A DNA stretch of 10,970 nucleotides, from positions 1 through 10,970 of the forward strand of contig JAAZGI010000384.1 of NCBI GenBank assembly GCA_012511315.1, read 5' to 3'. The notes below the pieces were generated by a model. It was not told the DNA's origin. It worked only from the letters and a program-made list of their open reading frames with translations, and did not search any database. This document shows positions 1 to 7,334 of the stretch, piece after piece. A program made the position numbers and the translations under genes. Positions within the stretch are counted from its first letter, which is position 1. Each line of letters opens with the position of its first letter. The DNA is from Clostridium sp. Its GTDB lineage: Bacteria > Bacillota > Clostridia > Clostridiales > Clostridiaceae.

Positions 1-30
1 ACCCTACACTCACTTAATGAAGTGTAGGGT
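1..30. repeat. Perfect inverted repeat, possible base of a terminator
   Basis: Bases 1-10 (ACCCTACACT) and 21-30 (AGTGTAGGGT) are exact reverse complements around a 10-nt loop; an inner CACTT/AAGTG pairing is an alternative register. It lies about 100 bp downstream of the last gene of the long minus-strand unit, where a terminator is expected. A U-run for the minus-strand transcript would fall before base 1, outside the window, so it cannot be confirmed. On the plus strand no T-run follows. The AT-rich bases 31-128 show no gene. Confidence 0.5.
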
Positions 31-128
31 GGCGCTTTCTTATCTAGTTTATCTTTCATTTGTTTTAATCTTTAATATTTTTAACTTTTTTTCGATTAAA
101 ACATTCTATTTTAAAGTTCCATCTGCTT

Positions 129-755
129 TTAATCTATAAAATCAGTCGGCCATTCTAGATTTTTACGATAATACTTTAAATCATCTTCCATGATTTCCCG
201 TATGACTCGGCAAGGATTGCCAGCACAAAACACCCATTCTGGCATGTTTTTTGTAACCACAGAGCCTGCTCCCACCACTGTATTACTGCCGATGCTAATA
301 CCTGGGTTAACTACCACGTGACCGCCAATCCAAACATTATCACCTATGACAATTGGTAGGCCCCACTCGTGACCTGCATTTCTTGGATCAGGGTGCATTG
401 GATGTCCTGCCGTATATAATCCAACATGAGGGCCCATCATGACATGATGGCCAATCTTGACCGGTGCCACATCTAAAATAGTCAGCCCGTAATTTGCGAA
501 AAAATTTTCACCAATGGTAATGTTTCCTCCATAGTCACAGTGAAAGGGAGGGTTAATGGTTCCATTACTGCCGATCGCTCCTAAAATGTCCTGAAGGGCT
601 GTTGCCAGCTCTTTCTTTTGCCAAGAACCCAAGTTATTATAACTTTTTAACCGCTTAGCACATTGAATATATTCACGGGTTAAATGCTCGTCATTGGCTT
701 TGTAGGGAAGACCCAATAACATTCTTTCTTTCATCGTCAAGGTTTCATTCATCAT
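129..755 (-). CDS. Maltose/galactoside O-acetyltransferase-family hexapeptide acetyltransferase
   Basis: A 208-aa left-handed beta-helix acetyltransferase of the Maa/LacA/NodL group, which transfers acetyl from acetyl-CoA to a hydroxyl of a sugar or related acceptor in the cytoplasm. Residues 8-60 match the family's helical N-terminal domain (MKERMLLGLPYKA). Residues 67-187 carry the family signature: NPPFHCDYGGNI, then NFFANYG, the catalytic His118 in TAGHP, and hexapeptide repeats (IGDNVWIGG, VVGAGSVVTKN) ending in GNPCRVI. Length is slightly above the usual 185-205. The acceptor cannot be read from sequence, so no symbol is given. It starts 3 bp after the stop of the preceding gene and no good Shine-Dalgarno is visible for Met1, Met2 or Met8 (ATG at 734-732), so translation may rely on coupling; Met8 fits the family start as well as Met1. 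It is the last gene of the chain. Confidence 0.88.
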   Translation of the reverse strand: MMNETLTMKERMLLGLPYKANDEHLTREYIQCAKRLKSYNNLGSWQKKELATALQDILGAIGSNGTINPPFHCDYGGNITIGENFFANYGLTILDVAPVKIGHHVMMGPHVGLYTAGHPMHPDPRNAGHEWGLPIVIGDNVWIGGHVVVNPGISIGSNTVVGAGSVVTKNMPEWVFCAGNPCRVIREIMEDDLKYYRKNLEWPTDFID

Positions 756-758
756 TTA

Positions 759-1268
759 CTATTTCAACTTTTTCGTTTTTTCACGTAGCCCATCTACCAG
801 TTTTTCTTGAGCTACTTCATACTTGTCTGGTTTTAACTTCTGATGGATAATGCCCATAGTTTTTTCGAAATCCTTCATATCGAGAGTCATCACATTGGTC
901 CAAGTTCTGCCAACGCTATGGAGCTCAAAATCTTTGTTATTGTTGCGTTTAACCAGTTTAATAAAATGCACTTTTTTCCACGGCAGCACCATGAACACTC
1001 GGCTCATAGAATGAATCCCTTCGTTTGATACCCCTATTTTAAGCATTGAGCTAATGAGCAATAATCCCAATAGTCCTCCGATTACATAGTGAATGGACTC
1101 AGTGGAGCCTACTAAAGTTACGACGATAACCATAACTAAACTGATCCCTAAAGAGCTCTTTTCGATTACAGTAACCTTCCCTCTCACCACGAGCTTTGAG
1201 CGCCGATAAAGTTGAAACGCAATCATTAGCCCAATGGCTATCACTAAAAATATATTAACTTCTTTCAT
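759..1268 (-). CDS. Small membrane protein, three predicted TM helices and a cytosolic C-terminal domain
   Basis: A 169-aa protein I cannot assign by name. Hydrophobic segments sit at about 5-21, 39-54 and 60-78. A soluble, basic tail follows from 79 on (SNEGIH, then LPWKKVHFIKL and a final Lys-rich helix ending EKTKKLK). The layout of short membrane segments, then 'GI...', then 'W..V..i' followed by beta-strand-like stretches resembles small bacterial PH-like membrane proteins such as the DUF5673 type. That is a resemblance seen by eye, not an identification. The ATG has a good Shine-Dalgarno, GAGGTGA, ending 3 nt upstream, so the start is reliable. The gene lies 36 bp after the GNAT gene and 3 bp before the hexapeptide acetyltransferase, so it is probably cotranscribed with both. 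Confidence 0.75.
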   Translation of the reverse strand: MKEVNIFLVIAIGLMIAFQLYRRSKLVVRGKVTVIEKSSLGISLVMVIVVTLVGSTESIHYVIGGLLGLLLISSMLKIGVSNEGIHSMSRVFMVLPWKKVHFIKLVKRNNNKDFELHSVGRTWTNVMTLDMKDFEKTMGIIHQKLKPDKYEVAQEKLVDGLREKTKKLK

Positions 1269-1304
1269 ATTTCACCTCATGAATTTCTTGGTTTTGATTT
1301 ACCA

Positions 1305-2129
1305 TCACTGGATGGCCGCATAATGTGCCGCAATGGCTAATTCTTCATCGAAAAGATCTCTAAAACCGGCTTCCCGAAAAATCTTTTCTGCCGTTATATT
1401 TTTAGGCCACAAGTATAAGGGCAGCTGAGATTCAGCTCGATGCATATCCACAATGGTAGATATGAGTTCTCTTGCATGCCCTTGCCCTCTGAGCTCAGCT
1501 GTTGTTTCTGCTGAGTCTAAGCGGGCTACTCCATGGTCACCATAAAAAATAGTAGCCATAGTGACCGCTTCATTTTCTAAAAACCCAACCAAAACCCGAT
1601 AGCGATCACTCACTATATTTCGTCGGATTTGTTCCACTGTTTGCTCGTTGCCATCAGGAATTAGGATGTCATTTGCAACTCGCTCGTCCCACTCATTGAG
1701 TTCTTTAATTTCTAACTTGTCACTCTTTCGTATCTTATTCTCATCCTGCAACACCATAAACCGAGTAGGCGAAAATAATTGGATATCATATCCACTTTTT
1801 CGGAATTCATCGGCATGATCAATAAAATATCCCTTTGTAAAGGGTTGACGAATCCGAGGTTGAATCTCTTTTTCAAGGTAAAACTGAGTAATCCTTGCTA
1901 AGATACCCGGCAAGTCACTCACCTTATCTGGGTAAAGAATGGCATGATTTAGATAGGGGTTTACCTTATTTTCTTCATCCCAATACATTACGCCAAAATC
2001 TGTGGTTTCAAAACTACAGATATACTTTGGAAAGTCCAGTTCTGTGTCTAGGATCTTTTGTTTTAAAACTTCTGAGTCCACAGGAGATATTTTCGTCTCA
2101 TCCTGGCAACTCGCCAAATTATAGTCCAT
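1305..2129 (-). CDS. GNAT-family N-acetyltransferase
   Basis: A 274-aa protein with a C-terminal GNAT domain (about 138-265). Motif A, the acetyl-CoA pyrophosphate loop, is seen as LRGQGHARELI with the R-x-x-G-x-A core at 214-219. It is preceded by the beta4 strand (VARLDSAET) and followed by the beta5/motif B region (LPLYLWPKNITAEKIFREAGF). GNAT enzymes move acetyl from acetyl-CoA to an amine; the substrate here is unknown. Residues 1-135 form a second, less recognisable half, perhaps a degenerate tandem GNAT fold as in several two-domain members. The start overlaps the end of the TIM-barrel gene by 11 bp, and its ribosome site GGAGGAAC lies inside that gene, so the two are translationally coupled and may act on the same metabolite. 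Confidence 0.85.
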   Translation of the reverse strand: MDYNLASCQDETKISPVDSEVLKQKILDTELDFPKYICSFETTDFGVMYWDEENKVNPYLNHAILYPDKVSDLPGILARITQFYLEKEIQPRIRQPFTKGYFIDHADEFRKSGYDIQLFSPTRFMVLQDENKIRKSDKLEIKELNEWDERVANDILIPDGNEQTVEQIRRNIVSDRYRVLVGFLENEAVTMATIFYGDHGVARLDSAETTAELRGQGHARELISTIVDMHRAESQLPLYLWPKNITAEKIFREAGFRDLFDEELAIAAHYAAIQ

Positions 2130-2916
2130 GTTCCTCCATCTGCCTGAGTAGGCCTAATCTAGCATTCACAAGGTCTGCCTCATCATTAAAGTTATGCCGA
2201 TACAATTCCAAAATACCATTTCCGTCATAGTCAATTTGTTTCAACTTGGAGAAAAAACGAGTGAAATCAAAAGTGCCCTGACCTGGCAAAAGGCAGGTAT
2301 GATTCCCGTCGTGATCGTTAATGTGAACATTCACTAAATCATCCTGGATGACTTCGAGGTATTGATAGGGATCCACGCCGGCCCGAACAGCCTGTTTAAT
2401 ATCAAAGGTGTGAACCATCCGCTGCTTCATCCGACTTTTCATTTCTTGAATAAAATCAGTACTGCCAGAAGCTAGGTAGGCTACATTCTCTTGAGCAAGG
2501 TGAATGCCTGCCTCACCAGCTAGTTCATAAAGAACGTCGTAACAATATGCCACATGATCATATTGACTAGGCTGAGCCATATTCTTGGGTACGCCATGGA
2601 AGGTATAAATTTGGCTACCCAACCCCTGAACGCATTTTAGCGTTTGCTTATAGATTTTTATAAAATCACGTCTACGTCGGTCGAGTAAATCAAACAAACA
2701 CGGCTCCATCATGGCACTCATCACGTGAACTGAATTCACCTTGATACCATAGGTGTCACATTTTTCCTTGACCATAGCTATAAAATCATCTTCCATCTCT
2801 GAATAGGTGTTAAGGAAAATTTCCACTGAGTCTACTCCAAGAGAGCCATACAGATCAATCATATCTTCTGTGTTGTATTCAGGGAAAAAGTTTGCTGTGG
2901 ACAATCCGATATTCAT
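2119..2916 (-). CDS. Sugar phosphate isomerase/epimerase-like TIM-barrel protein
   Basis: A 265-aa member of the xylose-isomerase-like TIM-barrel superfamily (AP endonuclease 2 / hexulose epimerase group), normally metal-dependent. The barrel begins MNIGLST with a strand-2 motif SVEIF. Candidate metal and active-site residues are His64 (NSVHVM), His107 (TFHG), Glu143 (QENVAY), Asp172 (FDIKQA), His198 (VNVHINDHDG) and Glu237 (GILELY). PGQGTFDF at 211-218 matches the family's PGxGxxDF turn. The substrate is not inferable. The length is typical. The start overlaps the stop of the preceding gene in an ATGA junction, with GAAGGT about 7 nt upstream as ribosome site. Its 3' end overlaps the GNAT gene by 11 bp, a tight pairing that suggests a common small-molecule pathway. 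Confidence 0.85.
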   Translation of the reverse strand: MNIGLSTANFFPEYNTEDMIDLYGSLGVDSVEIFLNTYSEMEDDFIAMVKEKCDTYGIKVNSVHVMSAMMEPCLFDLLDRRRRDFIKIYKQTLKCVQGLGSQIYTFHGVPKNMAQPSQYDHVAYCYDVLYELAGEAGIHLAQENVAYLASGSTDFIQEMKSRMKQRMVHTFDIKQAVRAGVDPYQYLEVIQDDLVNVHINDHDGNHTCLLPGQGTFDFTRFFSKLKQIDYDGNGILELYRHNFNDEADLVNARLGLLRQMEEHGL

Positions 2917-3707
2917 TCTGCTACCTTCAAATCTGATGTAATCAACTGTACTTCGCCATCAATTTCAACTTCATAGCCTTTATCTGTGGATTGAATGAGC
3001 TTAGTTGTTTCAGAGCCAGTACCACTGATTAATTTATAGGTTCCATCGGTAATTTTATAATACCAAATATATGTCTTATCAAGAGCACGTGACATATGAG
3101 ATTCAAAAAGAATCACATCCTCAGACATAAAGCGAGCATTACCCATCCACAAAAAGTTTGACTTTTTTAAATAATCTTCTCGCTTTAAAGTTCCTTTTTC
3201 ACTATGGGAGTAGGTATTAATCGAACGGTCTTCTGGTTTCAGTTCAGGTCCATAAAGGATCAAGCCTTGATCAGCCAAGGTGTTAATTAAGAGCTGACCC
3301 TCCTTTGGTGAAACATGATAAGTGAAGGTTGCCTCGTCCCCTTGAACCCCTAAATAACGGACCAAGCCTTGATCTGTTATTTCATATTCAATGGATAGCT
3401 CGCCACCATTCGGTAGACGATGAGTCGTTTTTAAGACGTTGGACTCTTCTGCCGAACTAGCGGTAGCTGTCGTTGCGGGTTTACTTGTCCCGCCTGTTTC
3501 CGTTGGCCGAATAAGGGGTGTGGTTTGACCTTGGCCGGGAAATTGATTGCCATTGGCCTTGAATTCTTTCACCTTATCGCCTAAATAGGGAATAAAGAAC
3601 AACAAAAATAAAACCAAAGCAGCTAAAAACAAGACTATTTTCCGTTTCAAACGAACTCGCTTTTTTACGTTGCGGTAACGATCGGAATAAATACTGGGTT
3701 TTTTCAA
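2913..3707 (-). CDS. Single-pass membrane-anchored protein of unknown function
   Basis: A 264-aa protein. Residues 1-23 are strongly basic (KKRVRLKRK) and 24-42 form one hydrophobic helix, giving an N-in/C-out anchor without a cleavage-like site. Residues 50-90 are a flexible Gly/Pro/Thr/Ser-rich linker. From 91 to 264 there is a beta-rich extracytoplasmic domain (e.g. GELSIEYEITDQGLVRY, TYIWYYKITDGTYKLI). I do not recognise the domain. The start is TTG, chosen because GTGAGG is correctly placed 7 nt upstream and because TTGA overlaps the stop of the 47-aa small gene by 4 bp. The 3' end overlaps the TIM-barrel gene (ATGA). Its position directly after thiI is notable, as an extracytoplasmic domain has no obvious role in tRNA thiolation. 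Confidence 0.78.
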   Translation of the reverse strand: MKKPSIYSDRYRNVKKRVRLKRKIVLFLAALVLFLLFFIPYLGDKVKEFKANGNQFPGQGQTTPLIRPTETGGTSKPATTATASSAEESNVLKTTHRLPNGGELSIEYEITDQGLVRYLGVQGDEATFTYHVSPKEGQLLINTLADQGLILYGPELKPEDRSINTYSHSEKGTLKREDYLKKSNFLWMGNARFMSEDVILFESHMSRALDKTYIWYYKITDGTYKLISGTGSETTKLIQSTDKGYEVEIDGEVQLITSDLKVAE

Positions 3708-3847
3708 TTGGAGTCCTCACTTTCTTTTCTTAAAAGCTGGATGCCTCCTTTGCAACAGTGACCAGCACAAGTTCTTTCTATATTTTCAGTGTACCCCTCT
3801 TCACCGGTTTCCACTGAATCTTTAAGAAGATCTTCATTTTTCATCAT
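3704..3847 (-). CDS. 47-residue Cys-rich small protein between thiI and the membrane protein
   Basis: A short reading frame of 47 codons plus stop, starting ATGATG at 3847. Its first ATG overlaps the thiI stop in an ATGATGA junction, and its TGA stop overlaps the TTG start of the next gene. This four-base overlap at both ends, filling the gap exactly, argues for a real coupled gene. The product is acidic at the N-terminus (KNEDLLKDSVETGEEG) and has a compact motif CAGHCCKGG with Cys27, His30, Cys31 and Cys32, then a charged tail. No membrane segment or signal peptide is visible. I do not recognise a family. A thiol relay, a metal site or a redox role are all possible given the neighbouring desulfurase and ThiI, but this is inference from context. 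No strong Shine-Dalgarno precedes it, which fits translational coupling. Confidence 0.72.
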   Translation of the reverse strand: MMKNEDLLKDSVETGEEGYTENIERTCAGHCCKGGIQLLRKESEDSN

Positions 3848-4992
3848 ATCTCAATCACCTCTGCGGACTCTAGGGCCCGTTCGACTAAACCTTCAACATC
3901 CAAGGCTTCCTCATGAGCTTCAATATCAATTAATCTAGGTTTGGTCTTTGGGTGCTTGGGGACAAAGATGGTACAGCAATCTTCATAAGGTAAAATAGAG
4001 GTTTCAAAGGTTTCTATTTTATGGGCAATATCAATGATGTCTGTTTTATCCATAGCGACCAAAGGCCGAAACACTGGGCGATCTGAAACAGCATCGGACA
4101 CTACAAGCGCTTCCATGGTTTGACTGGCTACTTGACCCACCGACTCTCCTGTTGTGACCGATTGAATCTTGTATTTTTTAGCCGCAGCACAAGCTAAACG
4201 CATCATAAAGCGGCGCATAATAATGGTCAGCTCATCTTCTGGACATTTCTCCATAATCGCCATCTGAATTTCAGTGAAGGATGGAATGATTAAGCGAAAA
4301 GAACCTGTCGATTGCTTTAAAATGGAAGCTAGCTCTTTTACCTTGTCTTTGGCTCTCTCCGAGGTATAGGGGTGACTGTGGTAATAGATCCCCGTTAGTT
4401 TAACACCTCGCTTGGCCATGAGATAACCTGCCACCGGCGAATCGATTCCACCGGAGAGCATCAACATCGTGGATCCATTGACGCCGTAGGGCATTCCCTT
4501 GGCGCCATCGATTTTCTTTTTGTACACGTAAGCTTTACCGCGAATTTCAACTTTTAATGAAACGTCTGGCTTTCTAACGTCTACGGTATATCCTTCTGTG
4601 TTTTGCAAGAGAATACCACCCAGCTCCTGGGAAACTTCCATGGAGTTGAGGGGGAAATCTTTGTTGGCACGACTGGTGACCACTTTAAAGGTGGTTCCCT
4701 TCGGATGGGCATTTAATACTTCTATTAAAGATTTTCCCATGAGTTCAATGTCTGGCTCCATCTCTTCCACTAAGTGCACTTCCATGACCCCAAATACACG
4801 AGCCACCTTGTTAGCAATTCGTTCTCCATCTTCGGTGAGAATAAACCACCTTTGTTGATCACGGGTCAATTTGTATTGTTCGCCTTTTAAAACGGCTTTA
4901 ATATTTGTAAGAAGCCGATCTTCAAAAAATTTACGGTTAAGCCCTTTGAGAAAAATCTCTGGGGCAAATTTAATTAAAATTCGTTCATTCAT
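3844..4992 (-). CDS. thiI: tRNA 4-thiouridine synthase ThiI
   Basis: A 382-aa cytoplasmic enzyme that adenylates U8 of tRNA and replaces its oxygen with sulfur from a desulfurase persulfide, giving s4U; in many bacteria it also supplies sulfur for the thiamine thiazole. The N-terminal ferredoxin-like part begins RILIKFAPEIFLKGLNR. The THUMP domain spans roughly 60-165. The PP-loop ATP site is SGGIDSP at 180-186. Cys339-Cys340 in YEDCCTIFVPKHP lies where the family keeps its conserved cysteine. There is no C-terminal rhodanese domain, so it is the short form typical of Bacillota rather than the about 480-residue E. coli type. The start has AAAGGA about 8 nt upstream. The gene lies 4 bp after the desulfurase gene, its expected sulfur donor, and its stop overlaps the 47-aa gene. 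Confidence 0.97.
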   Translation of the reverse strand: MNERILIKFAPEIFLKGLNRKFFEDRLLTNIKAVLKGEQYKLTRDQQRWFILTEDGERIANKVARVFGVMEVHLVEEMEPDIELMGKSLIEVLNAHPKGTTFKVVTSRANKDFPLNSMEVSQELGGILLQNTEGYTVDVRKPDVSLKVEIRGKAYVYKKKIDGAKGMPYGVNGSTMLMLSGGIDSPVAGYLMAKRGVKLTGIYYHSHPYTSERAKDKVKELASILKQSTGSFRLIIPSFTEIQMAIMEKCPEDELTIIMRRFMMRLACAAAKKYKIQSVTTGESVGQVASQTMEALVVSDAVSDRPVFRPLVAMDKTDIIDIAHKIETFETSILPYEDCCTIFVPKHPKTKPRLIDIEAHEEALDVEGLVERALESAEVIEI

Positions 4993-4996
4993 TCTT

Positions 4997-6133
4997 TTAT
5001 CCTTTTATCCTTCCTGCAAAAGCCAAAGCAGATTGAAAGCCCTCTTTTGCTTGTTCAATTTGTTCCATGGTGTTGGTATCTGAAAAACAGATCCGAATGG
5101 ATCCTTTAATACTTTTTTTGTTAAGACCGATGGCTGTGAGGACATGAGAGTCTTTCATATTCTTGGAAGAGCATGCAGATCCCGTGGAAACACAAATATC
5201 CTTCTCTTCTAATAGCCTTAATAAAACCTCTGCTCGAATCCCTTGAAAGGAAACATTTAATATATAAGGTGAAAAGCCGTCCAACTCCCCATTCAGATGG
5301 AATCTGTCTTTAAATTGGTTGGTTTTGAAAAAGTCTAAGAGTGATTGTTTCATTTTTGAAACGGCTTTCAAGTTTTCTTCAATTCTTGGCAACATCAAAT
5401 CACAGGCAAGGCCAAAACCAGCTATGTAAGGCACATTATGGGTTCCCGCACGCTTGCCTCCCTCTTGACCCCCACCCTCAATTAAACTGTCAAGAATCAA
5501 ACCAGCTCTAATATAAAGCATTCCAATCCCCTTAGGGCCGTGCGCTTTATGGGCTGAGGCTGTCGCAAAATCCACATTCATTGCCTTTAAGTCTAAAGGC
5601 AGTTTAAGGAAGCCTTGGACTAAATCCGTATGGAGGCGGGCCTTATAACCCGATTCTTTAATAATAGAGCCCACTTGAGCGATGTCATTGATTATGCCAA
5701 TTTCATTATTAACATGCATGATACTAACTAGGGCCGTATCCTTGGTTAGAGCTTTTTGAAAGTCTTCTATGGAAAAACGTCCCTTCTCATCCACTTTTAA
5801 CCAGGTCACCTTTGTTCCAGCCTTTTCCATGGTCAGTAAGGTATTGCGTACGCTGGGATGTTCAATTTCTGTGCTAATAATATGCTGACCTGCAAAATGT
5901 TTCAACACCTGATTGTTGCCTTCAGAGGCACAGGAATTAAAAGTAATTTCACGAGGAGTAACCCCCAATACCCGGGCAACAGAGACACGGGCTTCCTCTA
6001 CTAGATCCTCAGCCTTGCGTCCCTTCCAGTGGAGGGATGAGGGATTCCCAAACTCTAGGTCTAGAACTTCTTTTATGCGCTCTGCGACCTGTGGATGTAC
6101 CGGAGTCGTTGAGCAATTATCAAGATAAATCAT
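4997..6133 (-). CDS. Cysteine desulfurase, NifS/IscS family (NifZ-like by context)
   Basis: A 378-aa PLP enzyme that converts cysteine to alanine and holds the sulfur as a persulfide for transfer. Visible hallmarks are YLDNCSTTP at the start, SEGNN, the cofactor-stacking His92 (EHPSV), PLP-contacting HTDLVQ (168-173), the Schiff-base Lys196 in SAHKAHGPKG, and the catalytic Cys321 in STGSACSS with SHVL following. All key residues are present. The short catalytic loop (GSACSS region) fits the NifS/IscS class rather than SufS. Adjacency to thiI matches the Bacillus subtilis nifZ-thiI arrangement, where NifZ is the dedicated donor for s4U; that assignment is inferred from context, so no symbol is given. 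The start overlaps the stop of the AlaX gene by one base (TAATG), with TGGAGG about 10 nt upstream. Confidence 0.95.
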   Translation of the reverse strand: MIYLDNCSTTPVHPQVAERIKEVLDLEFGNPSSLHWKGRKAEDLVEEARVSVARVLGVTPREITFNSCASEGNNQVLKHFAGQHIISTEIEHPSVRNTLLTMEKAGTKVTWLKVDEKGRFSIEDFQKALTKDTALVSIMHVNNEIGIINDIAQVGSIIKESGYKARLHTDLVQGFLKLPLDLKAMNVDFATASAHKAHGPKGIGMLYIRAGLILDSLIEGGGQEGGKRAGTHNVPYIAGFGLACDLMLPRIEENLKAVSKMKQSLLDFFKTNQFKDRFHLNGELDGFSPYILNVSFQGIRAEVLLRLLEEKDICVSTGSACSSKNMKDSHVLTAIGLNKKSIKGSIRICFSDTNTMEQIEQAKEGFQSALAFAGRIKG

Positions 6134-7290
6134 TAAAGTATTTCCTCCAAAACAGACTCCAGTCTGCGTCCAAAGATAATCAGCTCATCGACGGAGTCAG
6201 CCAGTCCTTGAAATGAGTTGGCACCGCCGCCACCACGAACACCTGGTATCTTCTGTTCACGGAATAGTTGACCGGCTTTTACTGTGTCCTTAAAGATATT
6301 ACCATAAATTCGCAGTTCTCTTAAGTCCAATAAAACTGAGTTGCGTTTTTGTCTGCCTAGTTCTAGGGCTAAACTTCGAATCAGGTCTTCCTCTTCGTCT
6401 AGCTCTTGATAAACCAAAGGCTGGTTGTACTCTGGCAACTTTAGCATCTGCATGGCTAGCTTGGTGCGAAGCTCGCTAATCTTTTGTGCATCTTCTTGGG
6501 TTTGTTCCACCAACAGCCGCAACCGAAAAGGAATTTCCGTCTCGTGTATTTCTAATTGCTCCTTAGCATCTTGAACAATTCGTACCGCATCCAAGGCAAA
6601 ATCTAAGGCGCGGCGACCAAATTGAAAGTAAACTCTTGAACCAGTTTTATGTTTTTCAAGCTTTCGTACTAAAAAAAACAGGAGCTCCTGTGTGGAATTT
6701 ACATGAGTTCCACAGCAGGCACTCACATCTAAATCACCAATTCGAATAATCTGAACATCTCCTGAAAACTCTGCATCACTGTTTAAGCCCAGTTTTCGAA
6801 TTCGTTCAGCCGGTTCAATAAATGAAGACACCTCTAAGCCATGCAAAATAATTTGATTGATTTTATGAGCCACTTTTTCCAAAACAGTCTCATCCACCGG
6901 CTGATCGGTATCGATGGTTGCCGTGTCTGGCCCAATATGAAAACTTAGGGTCCGAACCCCATATTCTTTTTCCAGAAGAGCTGACAATAAATGTTGCCCT
7001 GTATGTTGACGAGACATTTCTAATCTAAAGAAAGCATCAATTTCCACCTTTACCCGCATTCCTTCAAATAAGCCCGCTGAATTATCAATCTCATGCCAGG
7101 TATGGTTTCCTACTTCATAGACCGACCGAACTGAGTGGTCAGCAATGGTTCCTTGGTCAGAAGGTTGACCGCCCCCCTCGGCAAAGAACTCTGAGCGCTC
7201 CAAAACCAAAAAACACCGATCTGCTTCTTGATGAATTTCTCGAATCAAAGTATAGTATGAAAACTCTGTTTGATTTGTTTTAAAACCCAT
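6133..7290 (-). CDS. alaX: Alanyl-tRNA editing protein with DHHA1 domain (long AlaX type)
   Basis: A 385-aa free-standing homologue of the AlaRS editing module, which hydrolyses Ser- and Gly-tRNA(Ala) in trans. The N-terminal beta-barrel-like region carries FAEGGGQPSDQG (36-47). The zinc site is seen as H96-x3-H100 (HTGQH) and C192-x3-H196 (CCGTH), and the C-terminal DHHA1 domain ends with a glycine-rich GVRGGGGANSFQG (350-362). A helical, Glu/Gln-rich segment at about 240-310 may be a coiled coil. I set the start at ATG 7290: an upstream in-frame TTG at 7308 would be possible, but its codons coincide with a near-perfect Shine-Dalgarno GGAGGAGG placed 5 nt before the ATG. This is the first gene of the nine-gene chain, ahead of desulfurase and thiI. 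The spacer before it (7291-7455) holds the presumed promoter. Confidence 0.93.
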   Translation of the reverse strand: MGFKTNQTEFSYYTLIREIHQEADRCFLVLERSEFFAEGGGQPSDQGTIADHSVRSVYEVGNHTWHEIDNSAGLFEGMRVKVEIDAFFRLEMSRQHTGQHLLSALLEKEYGVRTLSFHIGPDTATIDTDQPVDETVLEKVAHKINQIILHGLEVSSFIEPAERIRKLGLNSDAEFSGDVQIIRIGDLDVSACCGTHVNSTQELLFFLVRKLEKHKTGSRVYFQFGRRALDFALDAVRIVQDAKEQLEIHETEIPFRLRLLVEQTQEDAQKISELRTKLAMQMLKLPEYNQPLVYQELDEEEDLIRSLALELGRQKRNSVLLDLRELRIYGNIFKDTVKAGQLFREQKIPGVRGGGGANSFQGLADSVDELIIFGRRLESVLEEIL

Positions 7291-7295
7291 GACAA

Positions 7296-7303
7296 CCTCC
7301 TCC
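7296..7303 (-). promoter_or_regulatory. Strong Shine-Dalgarno deciding the alaX start
   Basis: On the minus strand this is GGAGGAGG followed by TTGTC and ATG at 7290. It settles the start at 7290 rather than the in-frame TTG at 7308, which would make the ribosome site part of the coding region. Confidence 0.85.
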
Positions 7304-7334
7304 ACCAATCATTCGGACCATTCTTATAATTTAC

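Noticed and set aside
1895..2230. 111-aa plus-strand open frame
   Set aside because: Antisense to the GNAT and TIM-barrel genes, both of which have clear domain motifs; no ribosome site or recognisable product.
4598..5083. Two plus-strand open frames opposite thiI
   Set aside because: Antisense to well-supported thiI and desulfurase coding sequence; no motifs or ribosome sites.
7291..7308. In-frame TTG at 7308 as the alaX start (six extra residues)
   Set aside because: The extra codons are the Shine-Dalgarno itself (GGAGGAGG), ideally spaced for ATG 7290, and the family alignment begins after that ATG.
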